IMG/VR virus record: IMGVR_UViG_3300042321_001468
Coordinates: 1 to 42,098 of that record
Length of the DNA stretch: 42,098 nucleotides
From: a virus
Reading direction: 5' to 3' (one strand)
This document shows positions 15,003 to 21,553 of the stretch, in pieces (position 1 is the first letter of the stretch; each line of letters begins with the position of its first letter). The notes under the pieces were generated by a model. That model was not told where the DNA came from. It saw only the letters and a list, made by a program, of their open reading frames with translations, and made no database searches. The position numbers and the translations under genes are program-made.

Positions 15003-16607
15003 ATGGACTCTGCTATCAAATCAAAACTTCAAACCCTGTTGCGCCTTGGTCTAGTGTCACAAAACAATGTGCGTCGTGCTATGACCATGTTCCAAGACCC
15101 AGAGAAGTACAGCAAGAGTCCTGCTTACCGCACTCTCATGCAGGAACTAATGGTGGATGTGGTGGACAAGATTGTGAACAACCGTGCCATGTACACCGCA
15201 CTACGCTCCAGCCTGACCAAAGACAAGGGCGTAAAGGAAGCAGACGAAACCATTGCTGCCACCACACAAAAGATTGGTGAAAGCGTTGAAACAGATCGTA
15301 CCACAACCCTGCTGCGTAGTGGACTGGTTGACAAGACCCAAATCACCGCTGCTCGCAAAGCACTAAAGTCCAAGAGCAATCTCAAGCAAATGAGCATGGG
15401 CAAGGTGTACCGTGAAATGATGATTAATATGCTAGACAGCCTTGTAAAGAAGATTACAGGTAGCCCTGCCCTGTTCAACGCTTTCAAGTTCACTATGGGC
15501 AAGGAAGGCAAGATTGAAGAGGCGTTTGACGGTGGAGACACAGACATTATTGCGCTGTTTGATCTGCACGAAGACGCACAAGAAATCCTTGAAGCCAACA
15601 AGCCCACCAATCCGTCTCTGTGGTCAAAAGCCAAGAGCATGGCAAGAAGCAAGTTTGATGTGTACCCGTCTGCGTATGCCAACGGATGGGCAGTCAAGTG
15701 GTACAACTCCAAGGGTGGCGGTTGGAAGAGCGTGAGCGAAGGCAAGACTTTCTTCCAGTTTGCAAATGATCTTGAAGAAGCCCTGACTCCTGCTCGTAAG
15801 GCAGTGATTGATCGTGAACGCAAGAAGGCTTCCGAAACCATGAATCGTGCTAGCACTCCTACACCTGAACGCAACAAGGCATACGCTCGTGGCTCACGAG
15901 TCAACTACCTTGAACTCAAGGGACTAGCAAACAAGTCTGACAAACAAGGCAGTGATTATCAGATCAACAAGCGTGAACACGCCAAGTGGCGTAAGACTGA
16001 AAAGAGCATGAAAGAAGAAACCCAAAGACTTGATGAGGTATCTCCACCAGACATGGAGCACATGACTGGTTCCAAGAACGCCAAGGCTTCGTTCACCAAG
16101 CAGTACGGCAAGCGTGGCAAGAGCGTGATGTACGCCACTGCATGGAAACTCCACAACAAGAACAAGAAGAAGCGCGAAGTCAAGGAAGAGATTGAACAGA
16201 TTGACGAGTTGAGCAAGGCGACCAAGGACTCGTATGTTGCCAAGCGTGGCTCACAACTCTCGTCCATGATGTACGGTTCTGGAAAGCACTACGCTTCGCT
16301 CACAGGCAGACAGCAAAAGAATGCCGTGAAGGGCATCAAGCGAGCCACAGGTGTCAAGGAAGAAGCCGAGCAGATTGACGAGTTGAGCAAAAAGACCCTT
16401 GCCTCGTATGTGCAAAAGGCACACGATTCCCAATCAGAAAAAGAGTTTCTGAAGGGACACAGCATGGGCAAAAAGTATCAGGCAGCAAGAGAAGCAGAGA
16501 AAAGAGGCGTGTCTACCCCACCAAGCAAAAAGACACCACTAGACAAAAAGTACAAAAATCGTGAGATGGGAATCGGTCGCGCACTAAAGCGTCTCCAAAA
16601 GGACTGA
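15003..16607 (+). CDS. Multi-module virion polyprotein with duplicated N-terminal domain
   Basis: A 534-residue, Lys-rich protein built from modules. Residues about 10-75 and 98-172 are two copies of one helical domain ('LLRLGLVSQNNVRRA' / 'LLRSGLVDKTQITAA' ... 'MYTALRSSLTKDKG' / 'LFNAFKFTMGKEGK'). Residues about 204-240 (SLWSKAKSMARSKFDVYPS..., YANGWAVKWY) are a small module familiar to me from many phage proteins. Residues about 340-380 hold 'DEVSPPDMEHMTGSKNAKAS'. Two modules follow that begin EQIDELSKATKDSYV and EQIDELSKKTLASYV (about 399 and 458). The repeated E-x-I-D-E-L could be prohead-protease sites that release small basic modules. There is no enzyme signature. A packaged polyprotein is inferred. 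Confidence 0.6.
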   Translation: MDSAIKSKLQTLLRLGLVSQNNVRRAMTMFQDPEKYSKSPAYRTLMQELMVDVVDKIVNNRAMYTALRSSLTKDKGVKEADETIAATTQKIGESVETDRTTTLLRSGLVDKTQITAARKALKSKSNLKQMSMGKVYREMMINMLDSLVKKITGSPALFNAFKFTMGKEGKIEEAFDGGDTDIIALFDLHEDAQEILEANKPTNPSLWSKAKSMARSKFDVYPSAYANGWAVKWYNSKGGGWKSVSEGKTFFQFANDLEEALTPARKAVIDRERKKASETMNRASTPTPERNKAYARGSRVNYLELKGLANKSDKQGSDYQINKREHAKWRKTEKSMKEETQRLDEVSPPDMEHMTGSKNAKASFTKQYGKRGKSVMYATAWKLHNKNKKKREVKEEIEQIDELSKATKDSYVAKRGSQLSSMMYGSGKHYASLTGRQQKNAVKGIKRATGVKEEAEQIDELSKKTLASYVQKAHDSQSEKEFLKGHSMGKKYQAAREAEKRGVSTPPSKKTPLDKKYKNREMGIGRALKRLQKD

Positions 16608-16613
16608 ACCCAA

Positions 16614-18278
16614 ATGATTAAGAAGCAAGGCAACAAGTTTGTAGTAACGAACAAGGCAGGCACTAAAGTATTGGGAACACATCCGTCCAAGGAAAAGGCA
16701 CAGAAGCAACTCGCAGCAATTGAAATATCAAAGGCAAAACACATGCACGAAAACAAATCATTCAAGTCGTTCCGTAGCACTCTTAACGAGAGCGAGTACA
16801 GCGAAGTTCTAACAGGTTACGGCAACCGCTCTGCTCACAAGGACGATGCAGGTTTGCACCACCTACAGTCTGCGGGTGCTCTTGCTGGTATTAATGCCAT
16901 GCTTGCCACCATCAGCAAGGGCACTTACCTTGATCCCAACGAAGCGTTCCTCAAGATGAAGGTGCGTCTCAATGTGGTGCAACTAGACTTCCCGTGGAAG
17001 CCCCGTTCATGGGACGGTGGCGTGGGTTCGTTTGATATTCCTGTGGTGCAGTTTGGTCGCGTTGACGGCTACGACGCACAGACAGGACAGATTCGCTTTG
17101 ACGGCAAGGCTAACCCCACAGGCGGCTACACCGAACTAAATCTGCATGTTGAGGTTGGACTAAACGCGGATTCGCTGTACACCGTGAGTGCCAAACTAAC
17201 TCCTGCCGTGCCTGTAGCGGAAGAGGTTGAAGTTGCAGAAGACTACCAGACTCCTGCTCGTGAACGGGAAATGGATCGCAAAATAGCCAAACACGATGAT
17301 GCTGCTGATAGTGCGTACAGAACTAGAATGACCAAATACGGCAAAGTTGCTGATCGTGCCTCTAAATCAGAAGACAAGCACGACAAGGCAATTGCTCGTC
17401 TTCTCAAGCGTTCCCAAAAAGAACAAGAGTCGTCCCGTACTTACGGTCGTAGCGGCAAACTTGTAAAGCGTGGTAGCCGTGCAGAGGTAAAGGAAGAGAT
17501 GGAGCAGATTGACGAAGCAGGCGCAGCCAAACTGGCTCGTATGGGATACGCATACGACCGCGCACGAGTCGGTGCTCGTGGTGTTCTGAATCCCGAGCGC
17601 AAAAAGCAAATGGGTGATGCGTACTACAAGCAGCGTGAAAAGGTAGAAGCCAACAAAGCCAAGCGAGTTGCAGCAGGCAAATTTGACAAGGGGCGTGAAC
17701 TAGAAGCCCTCCACAAGAAGTACGAAATTCGTCGTGCTAAAAATACCGTAAAGGAAGCACTCATTGGCGGTCAGAAGAAACTAGACCTGAACAAGAACAA
17801 GCGTCTTGACTCACAAGACTTTGCCATGCTTCGTGCCAAGAAAAAGTCGGTAAAAGAAGAAGCCCTTGTCGGCGGTCAGAAGAAACTAGACCTGAACAAG
17901 AACAAGCGTCTTGACTCACAAGACTTTGCCATGCTTCGTGCCAAGAAGAAGGCTATGAGCGAAGCCAAGAAGCCCATGATTAAGATTGGTCTAAACCCCA
18001 ACAAGAAAATTGGTTACGAGGTTGCTTCAATCGGAGCAGGTGGCAAGAAGACTGTAGAGAAGTCTGTTGACTACACCATGCCCCATGTGAGGCGCGACAC
18101 CACCAAGAAGGGTGTAAACGAAGCGAAAATGAAAACATGGAGTCCCCGCTTGGACAGACTAATGGCAAATCGTGACGCGATTCGCAGCAGACCCAAGAAG
18201 AGCATCCTGACCCAAAAAGTACAGGACGGCAAGAAGATTGGTGCTGCTCGCCCAATAGCCAAGTACGAGGGCAAGTGA
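16614..18278 (+). CDS. Multi-module virion polyprotein with two EF-hand-like loops
   Basis: A 554-residue protein. Residues 1-40 (KQGNKFVVTNKAGTKVLGTH...) form a small beta-alpha module. Residues 44-60 (MHENKSFKSFRSTLNES) look like an internal head-targeting peptide, so translation from M44 is also possible. Residues 110-200 form a beta domain. QTPARE (212-217) and YGRSGKLV (277-284) are the module shared with the genes at 2105, 3067 and 22165. EMEQIDEA (295-302) is a candidate cleavage site. Residues 385-410 and 420-445 are near-identical repeats containing DLNKNKRLDSQD, an EF-hand/dockerin-like calcium loop. The C-terminus is basic. It overlaps the next gene (GTGA). Probably a packaged polyprotein. 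Confidence 0.6.
   Translation: MIKKQGNKFVVTNKAGTKVLGTHPSKEKAQKQLAAIEISKAKHMHENKSFKSFRSTLNESEYSEVLTGYGNRSAHKDDAGLHHLQSAGALAGINAMLATISKGTYLDPNEAFLKMKVRLNVVQLDFPWKPRSWDGGVGSFDIPVVQFGRVDGYDAQTGQIRFDGKANPTGGYTELNLHVEVGLNADSLYTVSAKLTPAVPVAEEVEVAEDYQTPAREREMDRKIAKHDDAADSAYRTRMTKYGKVADRASKSEDKHDKAIARLLKRSQKEQESSRTYGRSGKLVKRGSRAEVKEEMEQIDEAGAAKLARMGYAYDRARVGARGVLNPERKKQMGDAYYKQREKVEANKAKRVAAGKFDKGRELEALHKKYEIRRAKNTVKEALIGGQKKLDLNKNKRLDSQDFAMLRAKKKSVKEEALVGGQKKLDLNKNKRLDSQDFAMLRAKKKAMSEAKKPMIKIGLNPNKKIGYEVASIGAGGKKTVEKSVDYTMPHVRRDTTKKGVNEAKMKTWSPRLDRLMANRDAIRSRPKKSILTQKVQDGKKIGAARPIAKYEGK
17766..17947 (+). repeat. 77-base perfect direct repeat, two copies 105 bases apart
   Basis: Bases 17766-17842 and 17871-17947 appear identical by eye. 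They encode the two copies of the GGQKKLDLNKNKRLDSQDFA module in frame (35 residues per unit). Perfect identity including third codon positions indicates a recent tandem duplication or ongoing gene conversion. Confidence 0.85.
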
Positions 18279-18457
18279 AAGGTTTTTGGGAATACATCCG
18301 TCTGCGTCCAAACAAACCACTAGTGTTTGAGGACATCTTTATAGATCAGGGAGTTGAACTCCAATCACCTGTGCCCGGTTCAAATGTTTCCGATGTGGAC
18401 TTGACACCCAAAGAAAAGCAGAACAAGTTCAAGAAAAAGCAAGCCCTGAAGAAATAA
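18275..18457 (+). CDS. Small hypothetical protein
   Basis: A 60-residue protein (start MKGFWEYIRLRPNKP) beginning with GTG that overlaps the preceding TGA (GTGA), so translation is probably coupled. The MKGFWEYIR opening resembles the short targeting peptides of neighbours, and 'VFEDIF' could be a cleavage-type site. The C-terminus is a Lys-rich helix (KEKQNKFKKKQALKK). No known family. It is short but well placed. Confidence 0.5.
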   Translation: MKGFWEYIRLRPNKPLVFEDIFIDQGVELQSPVPGSNVSDVDLTPKEKQNKFKKKQALKK

Positions 18458-18475
18458 ACGGTAAACCTATTCGTC

Positions 18476-18859
18476 ATGGATTTCAAGACTCTGAACCGAG
18501 ACAATTTCATGCTTTACGCTATGGGGCAATACACCAACCCCCAGTGTAATGGCATGACTGAATTCACAGAAGACCTGAATCGTATAAAATATGTAAAGCG
18601 TCTTCTTAAAAAATACAACCGCAGCGGCAAGATTCGCCCCATCCTGCTCCTGAATCACTTGACTATTTTAGGAAATGTGTTTGGGCCTCGTGGTGCAGCA
18701 CGAATGCTATTATTTAAATTGGAACCCAATCTGTACCCACCCCTGAAAACCGCACTTCTATATTTAAACTACATAGGAGAGGGCATGGTGCTTGAAAGCA
18801 TACGCTTGGATACCATTCCCGTGGACGGACGGCTTGCAGAGGCTCTACGGAGCCTATAG
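18476..18859 (+). CDS. Conserved T4-like phage hypothetical protein
   Basis: A 127-residue, mainly helical protein (MDFKTLNRDNFMLYAMGQY..., NRIKYVKRLLKKY). The pattern 'FTEDLNRIKYVKRLL', 'ILLLNHLTILGNVFG' and 'LLFKLEPNLYPPLKTALLYLNY' matches my memory of a small protein family common in T4-like marine phages (DUF7207-type, unconfirmed). No enzymatic motif is visible. The ribosome site is weak. It lies between the polyprotein block and the holin-like gene. Confidence 0.6.
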   Translation: MDFKTLNRDNFMLYAMGQYTNPQCNGMTEFTEDLNRIKYVKRLLKKYNRSGKIRPILLLNHLTILGNVFGPRGAARMLLFKLEPNLYPPLKTALLYLNYIGEGMVLESIRLDTIPVDGRLAEALRSL

Positions 18860-18867
18860 GAGCGATT

Positions 18868-19083
18868 ATGAAGCGACTCAAACGGTTTGCACAGTTCATG
18901 GAACAGGACGGTGGCTTGCCCACCTCCGCTCCCACAAATATAACAGGGGCAGATCGTATTGCAGGCACAGGCAGCGATATTCCTCCCGTATCTCCCAAGA
19001 AGCGGTTTAATATTTTAAAGAGGAAGACCGCTAAACTCATAAATAATAAGGTGATTGAAAACACTGATTTAGAAAGGAAGTGA
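18868..19083 (+). CDS. Small hypothetical protein with head-targeting-like N-terminus
   Basis: A 71-residue protein starting MKRLKRFAQFMEQDGG, with aromatic-hydrophobic spacing like other targeting-type peptides (FAQFMEQ). The middle is Pro/Ser/Gly/Thr-rich and probably disordered; the C-terminus is basic. Ribosome site AGGAG is seven bases before the ATG. ATAAATA at 19039-19045 lies within its coding sequence and could promote the next gene. Function unknown. Confidence 0.5.
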   Translation: MKRLKRFAQFMEQDGGLPTSAPTNITGADRIAGTGSDIPPVSPKKRFNILKRKTAKLINNKVIENTDLERK

Positions 19084-19085
19084 AT

Positions 19086-19523
19086 ATGTTTACACCTGAA
19101 CTACTTTCGTTGGTTGGCGGCGGCGCAGCAGGATTCCTGTTTCGCTACATGGCACAAAAGTCGCAAGACCAAAAAGAACTGTTCCAACAGATGATGGCTG
19201 CAAACGCGCAGACCACCAGTAACCAAGATAAAGCCGCAGAGCGTGTTCCCTACGATGTGGGGCGTGGCGTTCGTCAAGTAATCGTGCTGTCCATACTGTT
19301 CGGCACTTTCTTGGCTCCGTTCATCCTGCCGTTCTTTGGTCTGCCCACTTTTGTGGAAGTAGACGCAACCACTCCTGAAGGGCTGTTTGGGCTGATTCCA
19401 CAAAGCACCAAGAAGTTTTTCGTGGAAATCAACGGCTACCTGTTCACCTCTGAAAACCGTCAAATCTTGTTAAGCATCGTAGGATTCTATTTTGGTTCTG
19501 CTGCTGCGTCCAACAAGTCATAA
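19086..19523 (+). CDS. Candidate three-TM holin-like membrane protein
   Basis: A 145-residue protein with three hydrophobic stretches: about 7-21 (LSLVGGGAAGFLFRY), about 64-84 (VIVLSILFGTFLAPFILPFFG) and about 127-140 (LLSIVGFYFGSAAA). Its size, the central charged amphipathic region and the C-terminal GFYFGS resemble the three-TM holin family of gene-transfer agents and phages. It is followed 10 bases later by a lipoprotein gene, as in lysis cassettes, but no endolysin is present in the window. I use the ATG at 19086 because GGAAG has better spacing to it than to the GTG at 19080, which overlaps the previous stop. The holin role is inferred. Confidence 0.5.
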   Translation: MFTPELLSLVGGGAAGFLFRYMAQKSQDQKELFQQMMAANAQTTSNQDKAAERVPYDVGRGVRQVIVLSILFGTFLAPFILPFFGLPTFVEVDATTPEGLFGLIPQSTKKFFVEINGYLFTSENRQILLSIVGFYFGSAAASNKS

Positions 19524-19533
19524 GGAGTACACC

Positions 19534-19821
19534 ATGAAAGCCGTATACACAATTCTGCTTGGACTACTGCTGACTGCCTGCAACACCGTTCCACAAATCG
19601 TTCCTGATTCCAGTGGCGACAGCGTGATTATGAAGCGATTGGATCACGAAATTCAGCGTGGTGACAGCGGAAACTCTTGGGGATGGGTGCTATGGTATTT
19701 GCCCATCGTGCTGATTGCGTTTGCTTGGGCGTGGAAGGAATGGGTTCGCCCGTCCATCAATGCTCTTGAAAACGAAGACATTGACACCATCAAGAAGTAC
19801 GACAACACACCCAAGCCTTAA
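19534..19821 (+). CDS. Small lipoprotein with C-terminal membrane segment (possible spanin-like)
   Basis: A 95-residue protein. Residues 1-16 are a lipoprotein signal peptide ending in the lipobox LLTAC (C16), with Asn at +2 as in outer-membrane lipoproteins. After about 33 mostly polar residues there is a single membrane segment (about 50-69, GWVLWYLPIVLIAFAWAWKEW), then a polar tail. A lipidated N-terminus plus a downstream transmembrane segment is the layout of unimolecular spanins such as T1 gp11, and it follows the holin-like gene. The linker is too short to cross a normal periplasm, which argues against it. Start supported by TAAGGAGTACACC. Its TAA overlaps the stop of the convergent resolvase gene. 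Confidence 0.5.
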   Translation: MKAVYTILLGLLLTACNTVPQIVPDSSGDSVIMKRLDHEIQRGDSGNSWGWVLWYLPIVLIAFAWAWKEWVRPSINALENEDIDTIKKYDNTPKP

Positions 19822-20396
19822 TCCCCATCGGGATTCGCAGCGCGGATGTTTTCGTACATCTTCTTGCAGATATAGTACGAGTCCACAATATCTGAAACGG
19901 GGCTACCAATCTCTTTACGATTGGGTGCTAGTACTGCTTTCAGGTGCATTCCTGTTTCCCACACAAACGCATCGTACATTTGGGTCTTGTCTGCGTTGCC
20001 CTTGCCTGATGCAAATTTCTTAACTTCGGTGGGTGGAATAATCGTGACAGGAACCCCTAGATGGTACAGTTTGTATTTCAGGATGCCTGTGTTTTCTGCA
20101 ATATGAAATACTCGCCCACTTGCAGAATACGCATACCCCTCAAGTGCCACATGGGAGCAACCCATCACAATGTCAATAGCCCAATCTGCAATGCTCTCGT
20201 AGCGTTCCTGATCGGAGTTCCAATCGGACAGCCGCTCGCCGTAAATATTCAGGGTACGAATTTCTGATTGTTTTTTGTTTTCGGTCAGGAAATAGAATGA
20301 ACACTTGGTGTGATCCCACGGCAGCGAATCGTCTGGGTTGTTGTACAAACAGACGGCGGGACCACAAAGAGAATAATCAATTCCTGCTATAACCAT
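19818..20396 (-). CDS. RuvC-like Holliday junction resolvase
   Basis: A 192-residue protein with the RNase H-fold active site of RuvC-type resolvases: D7 in 'VIAGIDYSLCGPA', E86 in 'HVALEGYAY', and the closing acid pair D169/D172 in 'SPVSDIVDSYYIC'. 'IPPTEVKKFASGKGNADKTQM' (residues 120-140) matches the lysine-rich segment between the second and third motifs of the family. It probably resolves branched phage DNA before packaging, the role filled by endonuclease VII in T4. The start is fixed by the position of D7. No ribosome site precedes the ATG, and a CTAAATA sits only five bases upstream, so the message might be nearly leaderless. Confidence 0.75.
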   Translation of the reverse strand: MVIAGIDYSLCGPAVCLYNNPDDSLPWDHTKCSFYFLTENKKQSEIRTLNIYGERLSDWNSDQERYESIADWAIDIVMGCSHVALEGYAYSASGRVFHIAENTGILKYKLYHLGVPVTIIPPTEVKKFASGKGNADKTQMYDAFVWETGMHLKAVLAPNRKEIGSPVSDIVDSYYICKKMYENIRAANPDGD

Positions 20397-20401
20397 AACA
20401 G

Positions 20402-20424
20402 TATTTAGGGAACCTGACTAAATA
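20402..20424. promoter_or_regulatory. Divergent CTAAATA pair between resolvase and coiled-coil gene
   Basis: CTAAATA occurs on the minus strand at 20408-20402 and on the plus strand at 20418-20424, inside a 48-base divergent gap. The plus copy is 20 bases before the ATG at 20445, with AAAGGAGG between. The minus copy ends five bases from the resolvase ATG, too close for a normal leader. Confidence 0.45.
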
Positions 20425-20444
20425 CGGTAAAGGAGGATTCAATA

Positions 20445-20660
20445 ATGATTCCAGAAAACAATGCAGAAAATTACAATGAAACTGTGCTGATCCCTCTGTT
20501 GGAAAAGAAGGTACACGCTCTGACTAGCAGCGTGATTCTAGCCGAAGCCAAACTAGAGATTGCCAACAAGGAAAAGGCTGAACTACAGAAGCAGTTGGAC
20601 GCAGCACAGGCAGCAGCACAGTCTGTGCCTGTGACTGATGTGCTAGACGAAGGGGACTAA
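20445..20660 (+). CDS. Small coiled-coil hypothetical protein
   Basis: A 71-residue protein (MIPENNAENYNETVL..., ending TDVLDEGD). Residues 12-60 form a strong predicted coiled coil (LEKKVHALTSSVILAEAKLE..., EKAELQKQLDAAQAAAQ). Preceded by AAAGGAGG, the best ribosome site in this part of the window, and by CTAAATA. It is a lone rightward gene between two leftward genes and converges with the protease gene 13 bases later. Function unknown; a small structural or assembly protein is possible. Confidence 0.55.
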   Translation: MIPENNAENYNETVLIPLLEKKVHALTSSVILAEAKLEIANKEKAELQKQLDAAQAAAQSVPVTDVLDEGD

Positions 20661-20672
20661 ACCCCATCGCAT

Positions 20673-21437
20673 CTATAACGGGTTTCCTGATAACTCTAGA
20701 ACTACTGCTCGCACCCACTCCGCTACAAGGTCTACCCGAGTAGCGGAGTTTTCATATATGGTAGAGTCTTTGGTGGCTAGTGAGGAAATGATTCCAACCA
20801 GCACGCCCCTGCTGTTCAGGACTGCGCCGCCTGAATCGCCAAAATACAGGGTTCCGTTGATTGGCAGCATTTTGAATACTGTGGGTTCTTCAATCAGGGT
20901 TCCGTAGTACCAAAACACATCAGGATTGCTACGGCGTTTGTAGCCTCCACCAAAACCAATCAGAGTAAGCGACTCGCCTTGAATGTATCGGTTACTTTTG
21001 CCCATGATGGGAACAGGAGTAACAGGGCAGTTACGCTCAAGCAGCCCAACTGCTGCGTCTTGGAACAAGCGATCCCCAATTTTGTATTTGGGGTGCATAC
21101 GGTAGTCCACAATCTTGTACGATTCGCACCCCACCACGAACAGGTCAGCGTCACCGTCTTCCATGCAATGCCCTGCGGTAATGAAAACATTGGGTGCAAT
21201 AAGTACTGCACTACCAATTTCAGAGCCATCGGCTTTGGCAAGCATACCAACTGCCAATTCCTCTGTTTGCTCGTCCAGTAGGGAAAAGCCGCCCATGAAC
21301 CACGGAAGGTGTGTAGCGGGAATCCCTACTGGAGTTTTTTCCTGTGGTGTGTCGTATACCGACACCGATGCCTCGTCACATGCCCCGAAGAGTAGTGAGA
21401 GGGCCAGCAGAAGAGATGGAACATAGCCTCTCTGCAT
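20673..21437 (-). CDS. Trypsin-like (S1) serine protease with lipoprotein signal
   Basis: A 254-residue protein from the ATG at 21437. Residues 1-20 (MQRGYVPSLLLALSLLFGAC) form a signal peptide ending in a lipobox-like FGAC, with Asp at +2, which in enteric bacteria favours retention in the inner membrane. The catalytic triad of the S1 family is complete: H90 in 'FITAGHC', D127 in 'FQDAAVGLL' and S202 in 'FGDSGGAV'. A GTG at 21464 would add nine residues before the signal and is less likely. A secreted trypsin-like protease is unusual in a phage. It could be a lysogenic-type or infection-stage periplasmic enzyme, or acquired from a bacterium. The residues are seen; localisation and role are inferred. 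Confidence 0.8.
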   Translation of the reverse strand: MQRGYVPSLLLALSLLFGACDEASVSVYDTPQEKTPVGIPATHLPWFMGGFSLLDEQTEELAVGMLAKADGSEIGSAVLIAPNVFITAGHCMEDGDADLFVVGCESYKIVDYRMHPKYKIGDRLFQDAAVGLLERNCPVTPVPIMGKSNRYIQGESLTLIGFGGGYKRRSNPDVFWYYGTLIEEPTVFKMLPINGTLYFGDSGGAVLNSRGVLVGIISSLATKDSTIYENSATRVDLVAEWVRAVVLELSGNPL

Positions 21438-21496
21438 ACAAATATCTAGCCCACCCACCAACACAAAAATGTTGGAATTTCTTGAAGGTTTGTGCT

Positions 21497-21523
21497 AAAA
21501 GAAAAACCCCCTTGCGGGGGTTT
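21497..21523 (-). terminator. Rho-independent terminator
   Basis: On the minus strand, AAACCCCC-GCAA-GGGGGTTT followed by TTCTTTT ends the transcript of the gene at 22165-21554. The core is identical to the plus-strand terminator at 3645-3679 that follows the paralogous gene. Confidence 0.85.
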
Positions 21524-21553
21524 GGTGTGTGGGATCGGTTTTCAGCCTTCCAT

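Noticed and set aside
15125-15904. Leftward 259-residue frame in the 15-kb polyprotein region
   Set aside because: It is opposite a gene with clear module structure and promoter/ribosome site, and looks like an antisense shadow of Lys-rich codons.
20648-20680. Possible bidirectional terminator (GGGG/CCCC) between the coiled-coil and protease genes
   Set aside because: Only a four-base stem and no T-run.
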